Shown here piece after piece: positions 10,904 to 22,242 of a stretch of 64,000 nucleotides of DNA. A program made the translations under genes and the position numbers. Source of the stretch: Numida meleagris (taxonomy: Eukaryota > Chordata > Aves > Galliformes > Numididae); contig NC_034412.1 in the NCBI RefSeq assembly GCF_002078875.1, forward strand, positions 83,652,957 through 83,716,956, in the 5' to 3' direction. A model generated the notes under the pieces. That model ran no database searches, was not told where the DNA came from, and worked only from the letters and a program-made list of their open reading frames with translations. Numbering within the stretch: position 1 is the stretch's first letter; every line of letters starts with the position of its first letter.

Positions 10904-13900
10904 GAAAAAGGGAAGCTAGGAAGTTTCAACAGCTTTTAAATGCTTTATTAATTATTTATTTATTTTTAAAGTAACTTGTTATTTTATGGGTACTGCGGAA
11001 TATTTTCCTATTTTCTGTTTGATGAGATGGAACTAATTTAAAATCTCTCTTTTTTTCTTTTTCTTTTATTTTGGAACTCTGGAGCACAGAACAATCAGAA
11101 AGAAATTATATTCATGAGGAAAGAAGGCTAGACGTGGACACAGAATATATGAATGGAAAACATGCAGGAAGCCAAATTCCCATTCAGAACTTGCCAAATT
11201 ACCCATGACTCCACTTTCAAAGCCCTCCTAATAACTCCCCATTGTATGCAAAGCTCATAAGAACAAAGTTAATAACAGTGTATGAGGATCAATTAAACAT
11301 TACAGATGTAAATCTCACAAGCTCCTTCCATTCCATAGGAAAGGGGCTGTCTTTTTGTCATGCACAGTAAAGAATGCATTGTCAGCACTAAGCAAATGAT
11401 AAAGAATAAATAACAGGCAAGAGGCCTCTATTATTTATTGAGTCACATTTTAACTCTCAGAATATAGCTCAAGCAAACTTTTTGTTAGTGGATTAATCCT
11501 GATCTGTACTGCAGACTCATTAGAATCCCTTGAATTTGTTGGGGACATTTTAGATATGCATTTCCTGTAAAAACAACCATCAGAAGATCTGAATCTTCCC
11601 CCACCTTGATCTTAGCACTCTTCCCAGCATCTATTTCAGCGTTTAACTTTTTTTCAATATGGACTTATGTTTAATCAGATGAGTTTTTATCATCATGCTT
11701 TATAGTGGGATCCATATTCTCCTATCTTTACTGTAAATACCTGCTTTGTATTATTGTTTTTATATTTTTGGTGAAGGAAAACAACAGAAGCAAAACTGTT
11801 GTTTTTGTTTGTATTTCCAGAAGAATATGAAGAAAAAAATCATTGGACCATAATTTCTATATTCTGCCCTGGAAACTGTCCAAACTAGGACTTAAGTCAA
11901 ACCAGCTAACATCATGCTAGCTTTTAGCTGCTAGACAACTGTAATTTTTGTTGTATGCATTAGCTATTTGCATTTCATTGGATGTACTGCTTTCTGCAAG
12001 GGTAACGGCTCTGCTCAAGGTTTCAGGTCTTGTAGAAAGAACATCATCTTTCACTAGAGTTTGTATTTTCTTTAATTCTGATAATCATTTTTCCTCAGCC
12101 TTCAATAAGAAAATACTTAGTGGGAAAAAAGCACAATTTACTTCTCATGAAGATGTCTCATGGTGAACAGTTATATTACATAGTAATAAGGTTCTCTGCT
12201 GAAATACTTTTCTACCTTAGGTCCTGTGCTGGGCTGGCTGTGTAATTTAGACATATGTTTCAGTGGTCTCTCTGTCTTTTTATTTGGCCTCAGGACTATC
12301 AGAAAGTTGACATATCCGTTTTATCCTTTTTGCACCAGGGATTTGAAGTTAAGCTCAGAAGGGAGCTTCACAGATGGGTATGATATTCTTACCCAGGTTA
12401 TAAAGCCTTAAGGTAAATTCACAATTTGAATCTCTCTTTTTCTCCCTCCAGGTATTAAAAAGAGCTGTGTTGGACTTAGCATGTCCCTTAAAGCTCTTTA
12501 ATAGTATTGCATAATTCTGAAAACAGTTCTGTTCTCAGTGTGAAGAGGTCTTCTAGTGTTGCAGCTTCTAATTTTAAATAATGGCTGCTGACTACCTTCT
12601 CCACCTTGTCAAGTTATAATTGCTTTATTGGTGAATAAAGACACAAAGTTCATTATCAAATTTTCAACAGCCTTGCTGTACTGATATCAGTAAAGGCAAC
12701 ATTTTATTACCAGGTTTGTAACAGAGGCAAGAAAAACTCCTGTTCACTGATTCATGACTATCTTAATGGAATTCACTATAGAAATCTGCTGTAGGTATTT
12801 ACTGAAACAGAAGTTTACTAGAAATAAATTGATATTTATTGAAGTATATAAATGACTGTAAGTCCATATGGACAGTTAGCTCAAAATAAACTGTGGCAGT
12901 ATGATATATTCATAATATATCCAAGTCTACAATGACTGCTGCACACAAGCAGACAGAGTGATGGCCACAAGACAATGATGTTCTCACACTGTGTGGACCA
13001 CATCTCCCTGACACCTCAGCATTTGCACCGAGCCCCCACTGACATAGATCTCAGAGTTCTCCTGTGAGACATCTCTGAGGGACCTGAGGGACTAGAGGGG
13101 GAGCTGGGAAACCCTTAAAAAACACTTGAAAAGGTAATTATGCATTCCCTTGGGCTTACATCAGGGAGGTAAAAGCTGGACTCAGCCTTCCCTTTTGTCA
13201 CATTTATAGCTTAATACTGCCATTTGTGTGCCTTGACATACAGCCCAAACTGACAGATGCTGTTTGCTCCTCTCCATCACACTATCAGATCAGGAAGGCT
13301 AACACAGCCTCTCAAGTACTAGCTGAAAGACCAGTCTTTGGCCCATCTCTTATCACTGTCTGGTTCTTAATCAGTGTGGATGAGCTGAGAAATGTCTAAT
13401 TAGATAGCTGTAGATTTCTTCTGTGCCAACTGAGTGAAATATTCGTGCCTAACATATAACATAGATCAGCTTTAGGCTGCATATTTTCTACAAATTGTCT
13501 ACTTTTTTTTCTGAAGAAATATTTGGCTTCTTCACTTTACACTTTGCTGTATGTGTGGAATTTGGCAATGTCTCCTCCACATAGCCTCTTTAGGTCCTCT
13601 CTGTTGGCTTCATTTAAGTATCTGATTCATCAAACAACTCTGCAATTTGGACCTGGTGCAAAGCCAGTTAAAGTCGACAGTAAAATAAGCCACGCACTTA
13701 TGTAAGGCCTGATTGAGGCCTTCTTTTCCTCTGTCTGAGTTTCTCAATCTCCATCCTGGTAGAGGTACAAAATCCCCCTGGATGGATGGATAGTTGTACT
13801 CAGAGACTTGTTTTCATGGACAATATTTTCTCCTGTTTCTCTGAGATTGAGACAGAAAAAATGCTGTAGCTGGCCTGTCCAGAATATAAAATGGAGTGGG

Positions 13901-14337
13901 CAGGGATCATGATAAAGAGGGCATCCTATGCCATGATCTCTCCGCCGTACAAGCAACCCCAAGAGGACCTCAGCAAGTTTCTGTGGTTTTATAGAGCAGA
14001 TATGAAGTTTCAGAGGGATTCCAGTGTCCCCCAAGGTACTGGGGCTCCTGCTACATGGTGAGCCTCCAGATCCTCTTTTTTTTGGATCAGGTGGTGCTCC
14101 CAACCTTGCAAGGAAGCCCCCAAATGCTGCACAGGCAACAGGAGCCCTGAGCATTGTCAGTCTGTGGGTGCTATGTTGACACAGATTTTTTCAACAGTGA
14201 TCTGCAGGCATACCCAATACTTTCAGGCACCATGTTTAAGTATTACTACAATTTGGGTGAAAAATATTAACAACAACAATTATATAATTCTACAAAGGAT
14301 GATATAAGAATTAGGAATTTCTGAAACTTGAAATGTT

Positions 14338-14386
14338 TGGTTCGTGCTCTACCACAGAGATTTAGTGTGCAATTGGGTAAGTCACC
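14338..14386 (+). repeat. Possible MIR-type SINE core fragment
   Basis: The order TTCGTGCTCTACCACAGA, a TAGTGTG step and TTGGGTAAGTCAC follows the MIR core: a tRNA-related head, then CTCTGCCAC, then TGTGTGACCTTGGGCAAGTCAC. Only about 50 bases are readable, so the call is tentative. Confidence 0.38.
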
Positions 14387-17300
14387 CCGGTGAAGCTGAA
14401 GGGAGTTTATGTGCTTGCTCCTATTAATGGGTTTTGATCACAGCTTTTGTCTTAGGAGGAAGTTTCCTTCCTCTGAGTCAGCTTCTTTATGAGCGGCTCA
14501 GTACAGATTTATGCACCATGTTTTAGGGATTCACATTAAACAGCTCTAACCCAGATCCTTGTAAATAATAATAGGTGTTTCGAGTATAAATAAAGTAGTA
14601 AAAGTTACATTTTTATGAGTGACCTGGGACTTAGCCAAAATACTAAATAAATAAATAAATAAATAAACCTTGCACATTTAACAGTTGACCAAATTGAGTT
14701 TACTGTGAGGCTAAATTTAAGAAAAATGACCCCCAGAAAACAAAAATTTGTGCTAGGTCAGACAGAAGAAAAGAGGTTTCAAAGTTACAGTAAAATGAAA
14801 TAAAGCAGAGACTCAGCAGATAGTTAAAATGCTGCTCTTGTCTCTAGCAAGAAACCTGACTATATACATACTCTGTTTCCAGGGCTTACCAAAGCTTTGA
14901 TGAATGCATATCTGGAATGTATTTCTTCTTGTGTGAGAGGACTACATATCACTACCATTGTCTCAGTGTGTTTATGAAGGTGTATTTCAAGGAGGTGGGA
15001 AAACACACAGGTTACTGCTGTATTTCTGCAGTAAGTCATGGAGCCATCAACATACTCATTGTTTTTACTGTGAATTTCAGAAGCTCCATTTCTTCCTCAG
15101 AAATGGTTTATGCAAAGTACACTAGAAGTATATTTGAATGTCATGTCTGAGCCTTGGTAGCATTACTGCATATCAGCTCAAGGCAAAGAGCATTTCTTCA
15201 CTAGAATGTGTTGTGTTGACTGAATAATACGTTAGTGCAGTCAAGAATACAGTATTTGACAACCCTGGCACTTTGAGAAGATCTTCTTTCGAATAGAGCT
15301 CAAGCTGATTCTGTAAAATATTTGTTGTTAGGCTCATATTTACCATGCGTAGGTAAGGTTGGATGCCTCTATTCTTTTTAAAATTTATTCCCCGTACCAC
15401 ACTGTTTAGGACTCTCATTGTATTCTGCATCCAGATTTCTTATCAGTAAGAGGTAATTACCTCCCTGAGAAAATCCCCTCTCTTCCTGATTGAGGCCATG
15501 TCACTGCAGCAGAAATGTTATTCAGCAGCCACTAGGCATCCTTGGTGGTGACATCTGTTTGGTTGTCTGGTGTGGGATTGAGGTATAATCAGTCATATAG
15601 GTGTTGAATAGTATTGGCTTCCTGACAGACAGTCAGAGAGTCAGAGTAGCCATAGCAGCAATTTAAAAACCAGCCTGTTTGTTTGTGTCACCCAGTGAAA
15701 CACTGTGATAGCAGCATAGCCGTTTTACTTTCAGTATTGTATGAACTTCCAAGCTAGAAAAATGCAATAGAAAAAAAAATGCTTTGCCTATCAGATTTTT
15801 CTTTCCTTATTTCTGAACCATAACATGAATAACTCACCTATGGCATCACTAATAAAGAGTTAAATCTCTCATCTTCTCTAGAATTTCTAACTGGATTATA
15901 CAGCGTTGTCTAAAATTTAGATGAAGGTAAGGCAGAGCTTGCAATTCCATTGTTACCAGGTAGTGAATAAAAGATGAAGATTAGCATCATTAAAGAGAAG
16001 TGAAATGGGTTCAGCAGCATTAACTCAAGGGAGTAATTCTCCTGGACGCTACTGGGACTGAGTCCATGACTGAGGACAGAAGAATTATGCTATAAGGATG
16101 GCAAAAAGCAGAGCCTGTCTAACCAGGCTCGCCTGGGGAATGGGAAGTGATTACAAGGCATACTGTTGTTTTTTCTTTCATGGGCATAGGAAGCCACCTG
16201 GAAGATATGGGAGGAAATCAATGTAACTATAGCTCAGTCTAACATAACTGACTTCAGACAAGCAGGTGAAGATTACAACTTAACATTTGCAGATCTGAGA
16301 GTGAAAAAAGGGATATAACCATTAGATTTGTTGTGTCGCGTGATCGAGACCCAAAGTAAAGCTATATCTGAATGACTTCAGTTTCTCCCAAGGAAGAGAA
16401 TACAGACAAAGGAGACCAGTGGACCAGCGAGGGATTTGGTGGTGCGCCTTGGCAGGAAAGAGAGCAAGAAAAATTGGAGAGATTCATCTCGCCTAACTGT
16501 AGGCACTTCACTACAGATGGCTGTACCTGAGCAAGTCATATGGACTCTCCCTTTAATGTCAGTAGAGATAAATAGTTTCTTTTAGAGTGCAATTCATCTC
16601 ACCTCAAGTAAACAACTAAAATGTGGGAGATGAATTACGCCTCAGAAGTGTCTGTTTCTCTGCTTCAACTGTGCAAGGCATCTGAATGAGAAGTAGCTGT
16701 GTGAACTGGGAAGTATGGATCATCCCCTGAGGTTTCAGTGGGAGAACAGAGGTGAGAGGCTCGAGGGCTCCAACATCTGCTCCGATGCTGAACTGCACCC
16801 AAAAGGTCATCTCTCACCCCATTCAGCTCCCTGTTGGGCAGATATGGAGGAAATATGCAACTAAACTTGTATTACTCTGAAAACCTAAATGTTCATCTTT
16901 ACTATCAACTGCTCAGGGCCTCCATCTCTGCAAGTTTTATTTCAAAGAGAAGAAAATGAAAAATGTGGATCCTTGTTGATTATTAGATAAGTAAAAACTT
17001 AAAATAGAAAGATAGCTGCTTAATACGATAGCATTTCAGTACACATTTTGCTAAGTTAACACAATTTGTTTACACAGAGAACTGTGTAAGAAACTGTCTC
17101 AGCTGCTATAAATGATGTTCCATTCCAACTACAGCCCCCAAATAAATGCTTTTTCAATCAGTTACCACTGCCTCCTTCCAGTGGTTCCCTGCAAGTTTTG
17201 CCTAATGAGCTCTCCAGATTTGCTGCAGGCAAGGCACTCAGCTGGGTTGGTGTCCAGACTCCATGGCTGCTGGACTTGGAAAAGTACAATATGTCTTAAA

Positions 17301-18174
17301 ATAGAGAAACTCAACCCACAGCAGATATCTGGTAGGACATATTTATTGCAGAAGTACAGTTAGAATCCATTAGAGTCTCCATTAAGAGCACTATACTGAG
17401 AAGACTAAATAAATGGTAGATGATCTGTTATTTACCTGATGTTTTAAACAGCATAGACACTACAATATACTTCCGGAAATGGAAATATAAATCATAAAAA
17501 AGTTTATGTCCTTTTGGTAACAGGAAAGCTAAACTATGGTTTTCTGATACCATTTCTGAAGGTATTCCTGGCTATGCAACTTTATGTCAGACAAAAAAAG
17601 ACATTATAGAACCCTAGAAATAAAACTACCTGATGATACTACTAAGGAAGTTATTATAGTCTCCCATTGTCCTTTTCTCCCGCTCTCAATTTAGACATAT
17701 CTTCTGTGTAATACCAGAGCATTTTGAGTTCCAGTTCAGATGTGTTTTCTGTGACTGATACAAAGCTTGTGTGAGTCATAAAAAAATGGTGAAACTGACA
17801 TGACAAGGAAGAAAATTCCTATATGATACTATAAGAAACTTATATTTTGATGTACTTTGGGTTTTATTTTTCCTTCAGTGTTTCTTGTAAAACATTAAGA
17901 AACCTTTGATTCTGTGAGCCTTGTTTTAGTACATATTTAGCAAGAAGTTCAGAAGTTCCATTCACTCCTGTATCTCTTTTTCTGTGACAGACATAATAGC
18001 ATAAGGTTGTTTCAGCCTAAAAAGGAATGAAAGAACCAGATATTTACCTTTTCTGCCTTAAAGGAAACAGGAGTATTTTAATAAGTTGTATTTCCAGAGA
18101 GAGAATGAAAATACACAATAATGTTTTTTATCATTCCCAAGACAGAAAGGAAAATATCACCCTCTGAATATTCT
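14387..18174. other. Unique AT-rich DNA, no gene seen
   Basis: The stretch contains a (TAAA)n microsatellite at 14644-14667 and several open frames of 60-85 codons with no recognisable domain. No CR1, LTR or RNA gene is seen until the ancient CR1 begins near 18175. Confidence 0.5.
14644..14667. repeat. (TAAA)6 microsatellite
   Basis: Six uninterrupted tetranucleotide units are visible. The tract is long enough to vary in length between individuals. Confidence 0.95.
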
Positions 18175-18676
18175 GATGTTGAAAAGGCATATTGGATATG
18201 TTCTCCAGCCTTACCTTCCTGCCTTCCAGCAATCATCAGCATGGGGACTGTCTTAGCTGGGGGTCACACCCATACTGATGCTTTTAAAAGGCTGTCTAAT
18301 CCCTAACCCATTTATATTCTTGGCTTTCAGAACTTCCTGTGGCCATGTTTTACAGTTTATATGTTGTTCAGAAAACTACTTCCTTTTGTTAGGTATGAGC
18401 CTGCTGTCTACTGATATTTTTGTATGACCTATGGCACTTGTTATCAATATATGCTGTACTTACAACTTCTGTCTCTCTGGTAAACCTGATTTTATAGACT
18501 TCTATTGTCTTGCACCCACACACATTGCTTAAGAGTTGTATCTTATTTAGTCTCTCCCCAAAAAGCCATTCAGTAATCCAATCTTTATTTCTTTTTTCCT
18601 GCACCTTTTCTAGCTCTACTGTATTATTTTTGTCACGGGAGTAAAAGTAAAGAAACACACATATGATTCAAGAAAT
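18175..18676 (-). mobile_element. Ancient L3-like CR1 LINE, 3' half (left part of a split element)
   Basis: On the plus strand this reads as the reverse complement of the downstream part of an old amniote CR1 (L3-like). In order there are a segment equivalent to GGAAGTTCTGAAAGCCAAGAA (rc, about 18325-18350), an ACAAAAGGAAGTA step (rc, about 18380), a GCAGCAGG-like step (rc of CCTGCTGTC), GATTTTATAGACTTCTAT (about 18488-18505), TTTAGTCTCTC (about 18547) and CACCTTTTCTAGCTCTACTGTA (about 18602-18622). These follow one another in the order of the family. The similarity continues across the younger CR1 into 20205-20610, so this is one element interrupted by an insertion. Many indels and stops make it non-coding. 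Confidence 0.75.
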
Positions 18677-20204
18677 ACATGTGAGGGAGCTGGCGGAGGA
18701 GATAGCCAAGCCGCTTTCCATCATCTATCGGCGTTCCTGGTCAACTGGAGAGGTCCCAGAAGACTGGAGACTTGTCAATGTGACTTCCATCTACAAGAAG
18801 GGTCGTAAGGAGGATCCGGGGAACTACAGGCCTGTCAGCCTGACCTCGGTGCCAGGGAAGGTTATGGAGCAGATTGTCCTGAGGGAGATCACACGGCATT
18901 TGCAGGACAACCGGGGGATCAGGCCCAGCCAGCATGGGTTTGTGAAGGGCAGGTCCTGCTTGACTAACCTGATCTCCTTCTATGATCNNNNNNNNNNNNN
19001 NNNNNNNNNNNNNNNNNNNNNNNNNNNNNNNNNNNNNNNNNNNNNNNNNNNNNNNNNNNNNNNNNNNNNNNNNNNNNNNNNNNNNNNNNNNNNNNNNNNN
19101 NNNNNNNNNNNNNNNNNNNNNNNNNNNNNNNNNNNNNNNNNNNNNNNNNNNNNNNNNNNNNNNNNNNNNNNNNNNNNNNNNNNNNNNNNNNNNNNNNNNN
19201 NNNNNNNNNNNNNNNNNNNNNNNNNNNNNNNNNNNNNNNNNNNNNNNNNNNNNNNNNNNNNNNNNNNNNNNNNNNNNNNNNNNNNNNNNNNNNNNNNNNN
19301 NNNNNNNNNNNNNNNNNNNNNNNNNNNNNNNNNNNNNNNNNNNNNNNNNNNNNNNNNNNNNNNNNNNNNNNNNNNNNNNNNNNNNNNNNNNNNNNNNNNN
19401 NNNNNNNNNNNNNNNNNNNNNNNNNNNNNNNNNNNNNNNNNNNNNNNNNNNNNNNNNNNNNNNNNNNNNNNNNNNNNNNNNNNNNNNNNNNNNNNNNNNN
19501 NNNNNNNNNNNNNNNNNNNNNNNNNNNNNNNNNNNNNNNNNNNNNNNNNNNNNNNNNNNNNNNNNNNNNNNNNNNNNNNNNNNNNNNNNNNNNNNNNNNN
19601 NNNNNNNNNNNNNNNNNNNNNNNNNNNNNNNNNNNNNNNNNNNNNNNNNNNNNNNNNNNNNNNNNNNNNNNNNNNNNNNNNNNNNNNNNNNNNNNNNNNN
19701 NNNNNNNNNNNNNNNNNNNNNNNNNNNNNNNNNNNNNNNNNNNNNNNNNNNNNNNNNNNNNNNNNNNNNNNNNNNNNNNNNNNNNNNNNNNNNNNNNNNN
19801 NNNNNNNNNNNNNNNNNNNNNNNNNNNNNNNNNNNNNNNNNNNNNNNNNNNNNNNNNNNNNNNNNNNNNNNNNNNNNNNNNNNNNNNNNNNNNNNNNNNN
19901 NNNNNNNNNNNNNNNNNNNNNNNNNNNNNNNNNNNNNNNNNNNNNNNNNNNNNNNNNNNNNNNNNNNNNNNNNNNNNNNNNNTAGGAAATACTGCTTTTC
20001 TGAAAGAGTGGTCAGGCGCTGGAATGGGCCGCCCAGGGAGGTGGTTGAGTCACCGTCCCTGGAGGTGTTCAAGAAACATTTAGATATAGCGTTGAGAGAC
20101 ATGGTTTAGTGGGGTTATTGGTGGTAGGTGGATGGTTGGACTGGATGATCTTGTAGGTCTTTTCCAACCTAACTAATCCTATGATTCTGTGATTCTATGA
20201 TTCT
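18677..20204 (+). mobile_element. Younger CR1 LINE inserted into the ancient CR1; contains an assembly gap
   Basis: The left part encodes, without a break, CR1 reverse-transcriptase sequence. It includes ELAEEIAKPLSIIY, GEVPEDWRLVNVTSIYKKG, RKEDPGNYRPVSLTS, KVMEQIVL and HGFVKGRSCLTNLISFYD, ending at the gap. After the gap comes the CR1 C-terminus ([29 protein letters not shown]) with its stop at 20107. The 3' untranslated end then runs GGATGATCTTGTAGGTC, TTTCCAACCT and ATTCTGTG/ATTCTATG octamers to 20204. The 5' end is truncated, as is usual for CR1. The seven bases AAGAAAT lie at 18670-18676 and again at 20205-20211, a plausible target-site duplication. The flanking sequences on both sides belong to one older element. 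The frames on the two sides of the gap differ, so the gap length is inexact or the copy carries a frameshift. Confidence 0.95.
18988..19982. other. Assembly gap of 995 Ns
   Basis: A run of Ns lies inside the younger CR1, between the RT N-terminal part and its C-terminus. Three apparent open frames of 375-453 codons cross it (18663-19985 plus, 18741-20102 minus, 18982-20109 plus). They exist only because Ns contain no stop codons. Confidence 0.99.
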
Positions 20205-20610
20205 AAGAAATGGGTGCACCATAGATTTCTATGGCAGCATAGTATTTTCTGTTCTGCTTTGGTCTTTCTTCCAGTCCTGACAATTCAGACAGTGCTGTTT
20301 GCTCTTTTGACCATCACTAGGCACTGAGTTGACATTTTCTGACGGCATTTACAATGAGTCTAAAATTTCTTTTCTGAGGGTTATTAGGCAATTTAAAGAC
20401 TTATGATGTATACATGAAGTTATGATTGTTTTCTCACGTACACCGAACTTACCAGAATTGAATTTCATCTTTCTTTAAGCCACCTGGATGGCTGGTGTTG
20501 TGAGATCCATCTGTGACTTCTCACAGACAGCTTAGGAGTGACTGACATCGCACTCTCCACTTCACTTTTCATGCCTCCATCTGTAACACCTATCAATCTC
20601 TGTCTAATTT
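20205..20610 (-). mobile_element. Ancient L3-like CR1 LINE, upstream half (right part of the split element)
   Basis: This is the continuation of the element at 18175-18676. Reading the plus strand, the order GGGTGCACCATAG, ATTTCTATGGCAG, ATTTTCTGTTCT, TGTTTGCTCTTTTGACCA, GAATTGAATTTCATCT and TTGTGAGATCCATCTGTGAC is the reverse complement of the RT-coding region of the old CR1. The last part is the antisense of the segment after the FADD box. Placing this piece next to 18175-18676 and removing the younger insertion restores a continuous match. The right edge is uncertain because similarity fades between about 20570 and 20640. Confidence 0.75.
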
Positions 20611-22052
20611 ATCTCTGCTGTTAATTTTTGTACTAGTGCATCTTGTCTGAAGTCACATATCCTTGGTATAAGTTGCCTCAGGGATTCCTTTAATGTACCT
20701 TTTTTTTTTTTTTTTTTTTGTGGCATACTTTTTCATCATTGTGTATGCTTGATCTTTTGAGATAAGGAGAGAAATCAGCAGACCTGTACTGTTTGGTACA
20801 TTTTTTCAGTACTATTTTTGGCTTCTCTCTCTTTGATTTTGAGTTGCTACTATACCAGAGAGTACAGTGAAATCTCAAACAATATTACTGTATAAAAACC
20901 ATTAATATGTGAAATGGATAGAGCATTTGATAAAGAGGAAGGTGAGTTAAATAACAGCAGGTCACTTGTCAGAAAGTGACTAAATGACCAGAGGGTCTTC
21001 CATGCTCTGTCCCTAGCACTACAGTTTTAGAACTAATATTTTGTAAAGAAGCTTTTATCTCCCTCCCCAGCATAACCTCTGGATAAAGACAAAAAAATCC
21101 TCATAAATTGCATAACTATAGAACTTGCATTTCATTTTTTACAAGGAGAAGACAATACTTGAATTATGACTTTGGACTTAAAATGCATAAATATTTCCAA
21201 ATTCTACAACAACATGATTTTTCTAGTTAAAAACTTCTACCTAGTACACTTGGACTTATCTGAAACATACCTCTCATAACATTTCATATTTTGCAGGAGC
21301 TTTTCAAAACTGCAATGTTCTTTGTTTGCAATTCTTGCTGCTATTCTCTCCTTGTCAGCTTTGGAGAAATGTTGAAAATTTCTATTCTGATGTAGATTAT
21401 AGAGTGGGAGGTTTTGGTACTGCAGAAACAAAGTCATTGCTTGCCTAAACTATAATGAAAGCTACTGCATGAAACATGACTATCATGAGTGATGATGGCT
21501 TTATCTAAAATACTTGATTTTATATTTAATTCCAGTGACTTTACTGATTATAAAATGAAGAATTCAATCCTAATGATATGTATGTATTCATTAGGGAAAA
21601 CACTTTATTCACTGGCGATGTTCCCTTTTGCTCTGACATTTCCGAATCAAATATTAGCTATGAATTGTTGGGCCTGATATTCTTCCTGCTGGGCAAGTTA
21701 GGAATAATTCAAGAGAAATCAATGAATCTAATATAATTCTAGTTTATCTCTCCGTCTTTTCATACATATTCCCATTCCTATTTTTGTTCTTCATTTTTCA
21801 GTCCTACTCTCCACTACAATTTGCCTTCAGCCAAATGCCTATGCCTAAGTCTAGAAAGAAGAAATATTCTCAAGTATTTCTAGGGGCAAAATACATAACA
21901 CTATATAAAGGAGAGAGGACAATCTCATGTGGAGGTGAAATTGATGTTTCATTCTGGTACAAACTACCTCGCTTTACAAATGGTATTATCCAGCTGGAAC
22001 TGAATATATTAGTTTCCTGTGCAGTCGGTACTACTTTACTTTTCCCTATCCG
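20611..22052. other. Unique spacer with a T20 run
   Basis: A 20-base T run lies at 20700-20719. The rest shows only short open frames on both strands with no domain and no recognised repeat. Confidence 0.5.
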
Positions 22053-22242
22053 CAGAATCACAGAATGGCAGCAGTCTGAAGGGACCTCCGGAGGTCAACT
22101 GGTTTGACCCCTGCTCAAACAGGGACACCCAGAGTAGGGTTCTCAAGACCATGTCTAGGAAACTTTTGAAGATGTTCATTCACACAGGGAGACTCCATGA
22201 CCTCTCTGGGCAAACTCTGCCAGCATTCAGTTCTGTAGTGAC
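22053..22242 (-). mobile_element. CR1 LINE 3'-end fragment
   Basis: The plus strand begins with GCAGAATCACAGAATGG. It continues through GAAGGGACCTCCGGAGGTCA, CCCTGCTCAAACAGGG, GACCATGTCTAGG and ACTCCATGACCTCTCTGGGC. This is the reverse complement of the CR1 3' terminus, so the element points left. Similarity becomes unclear after about 22242 but may extend toward 22310. It is 5'-truncated, with no RT domain left. Confidence 0.9.

Larger units (their letters stand above)
6314..14337. other. 8 kb mostly unique DNA with weak ancient-repeat traces
   Basis: No coding exon is recognised. Weak repeat candidates inside are listed separately (about 8105-8190, 8602-8655 and 10660-10903). A minus-strand open frame at 13744-14154 (136 codons) lies in a slightly GC-richer patch but shows no domain I know. 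A-runs occur at 9706-9717, 10644-10656 and 10891-10903. The remainder is AT-rich sequence with nothing to report. Confidence 0.5.

Noticed and set aside
13744..14154. Minus-strand frame of 136 codons in a GC-richer patch
   Set aside because: The proline- and glycine-rich start looked protein-like, but no family is recognised and no splice or promoter signals support it.
18663..20109. Three open frames of 375-453 codons, two plus and one minus
   Set aside because: They run through the N gap, where no stop codon can appear. Only their ends are real sequence, and those are CR1 (sense) or its antisense.
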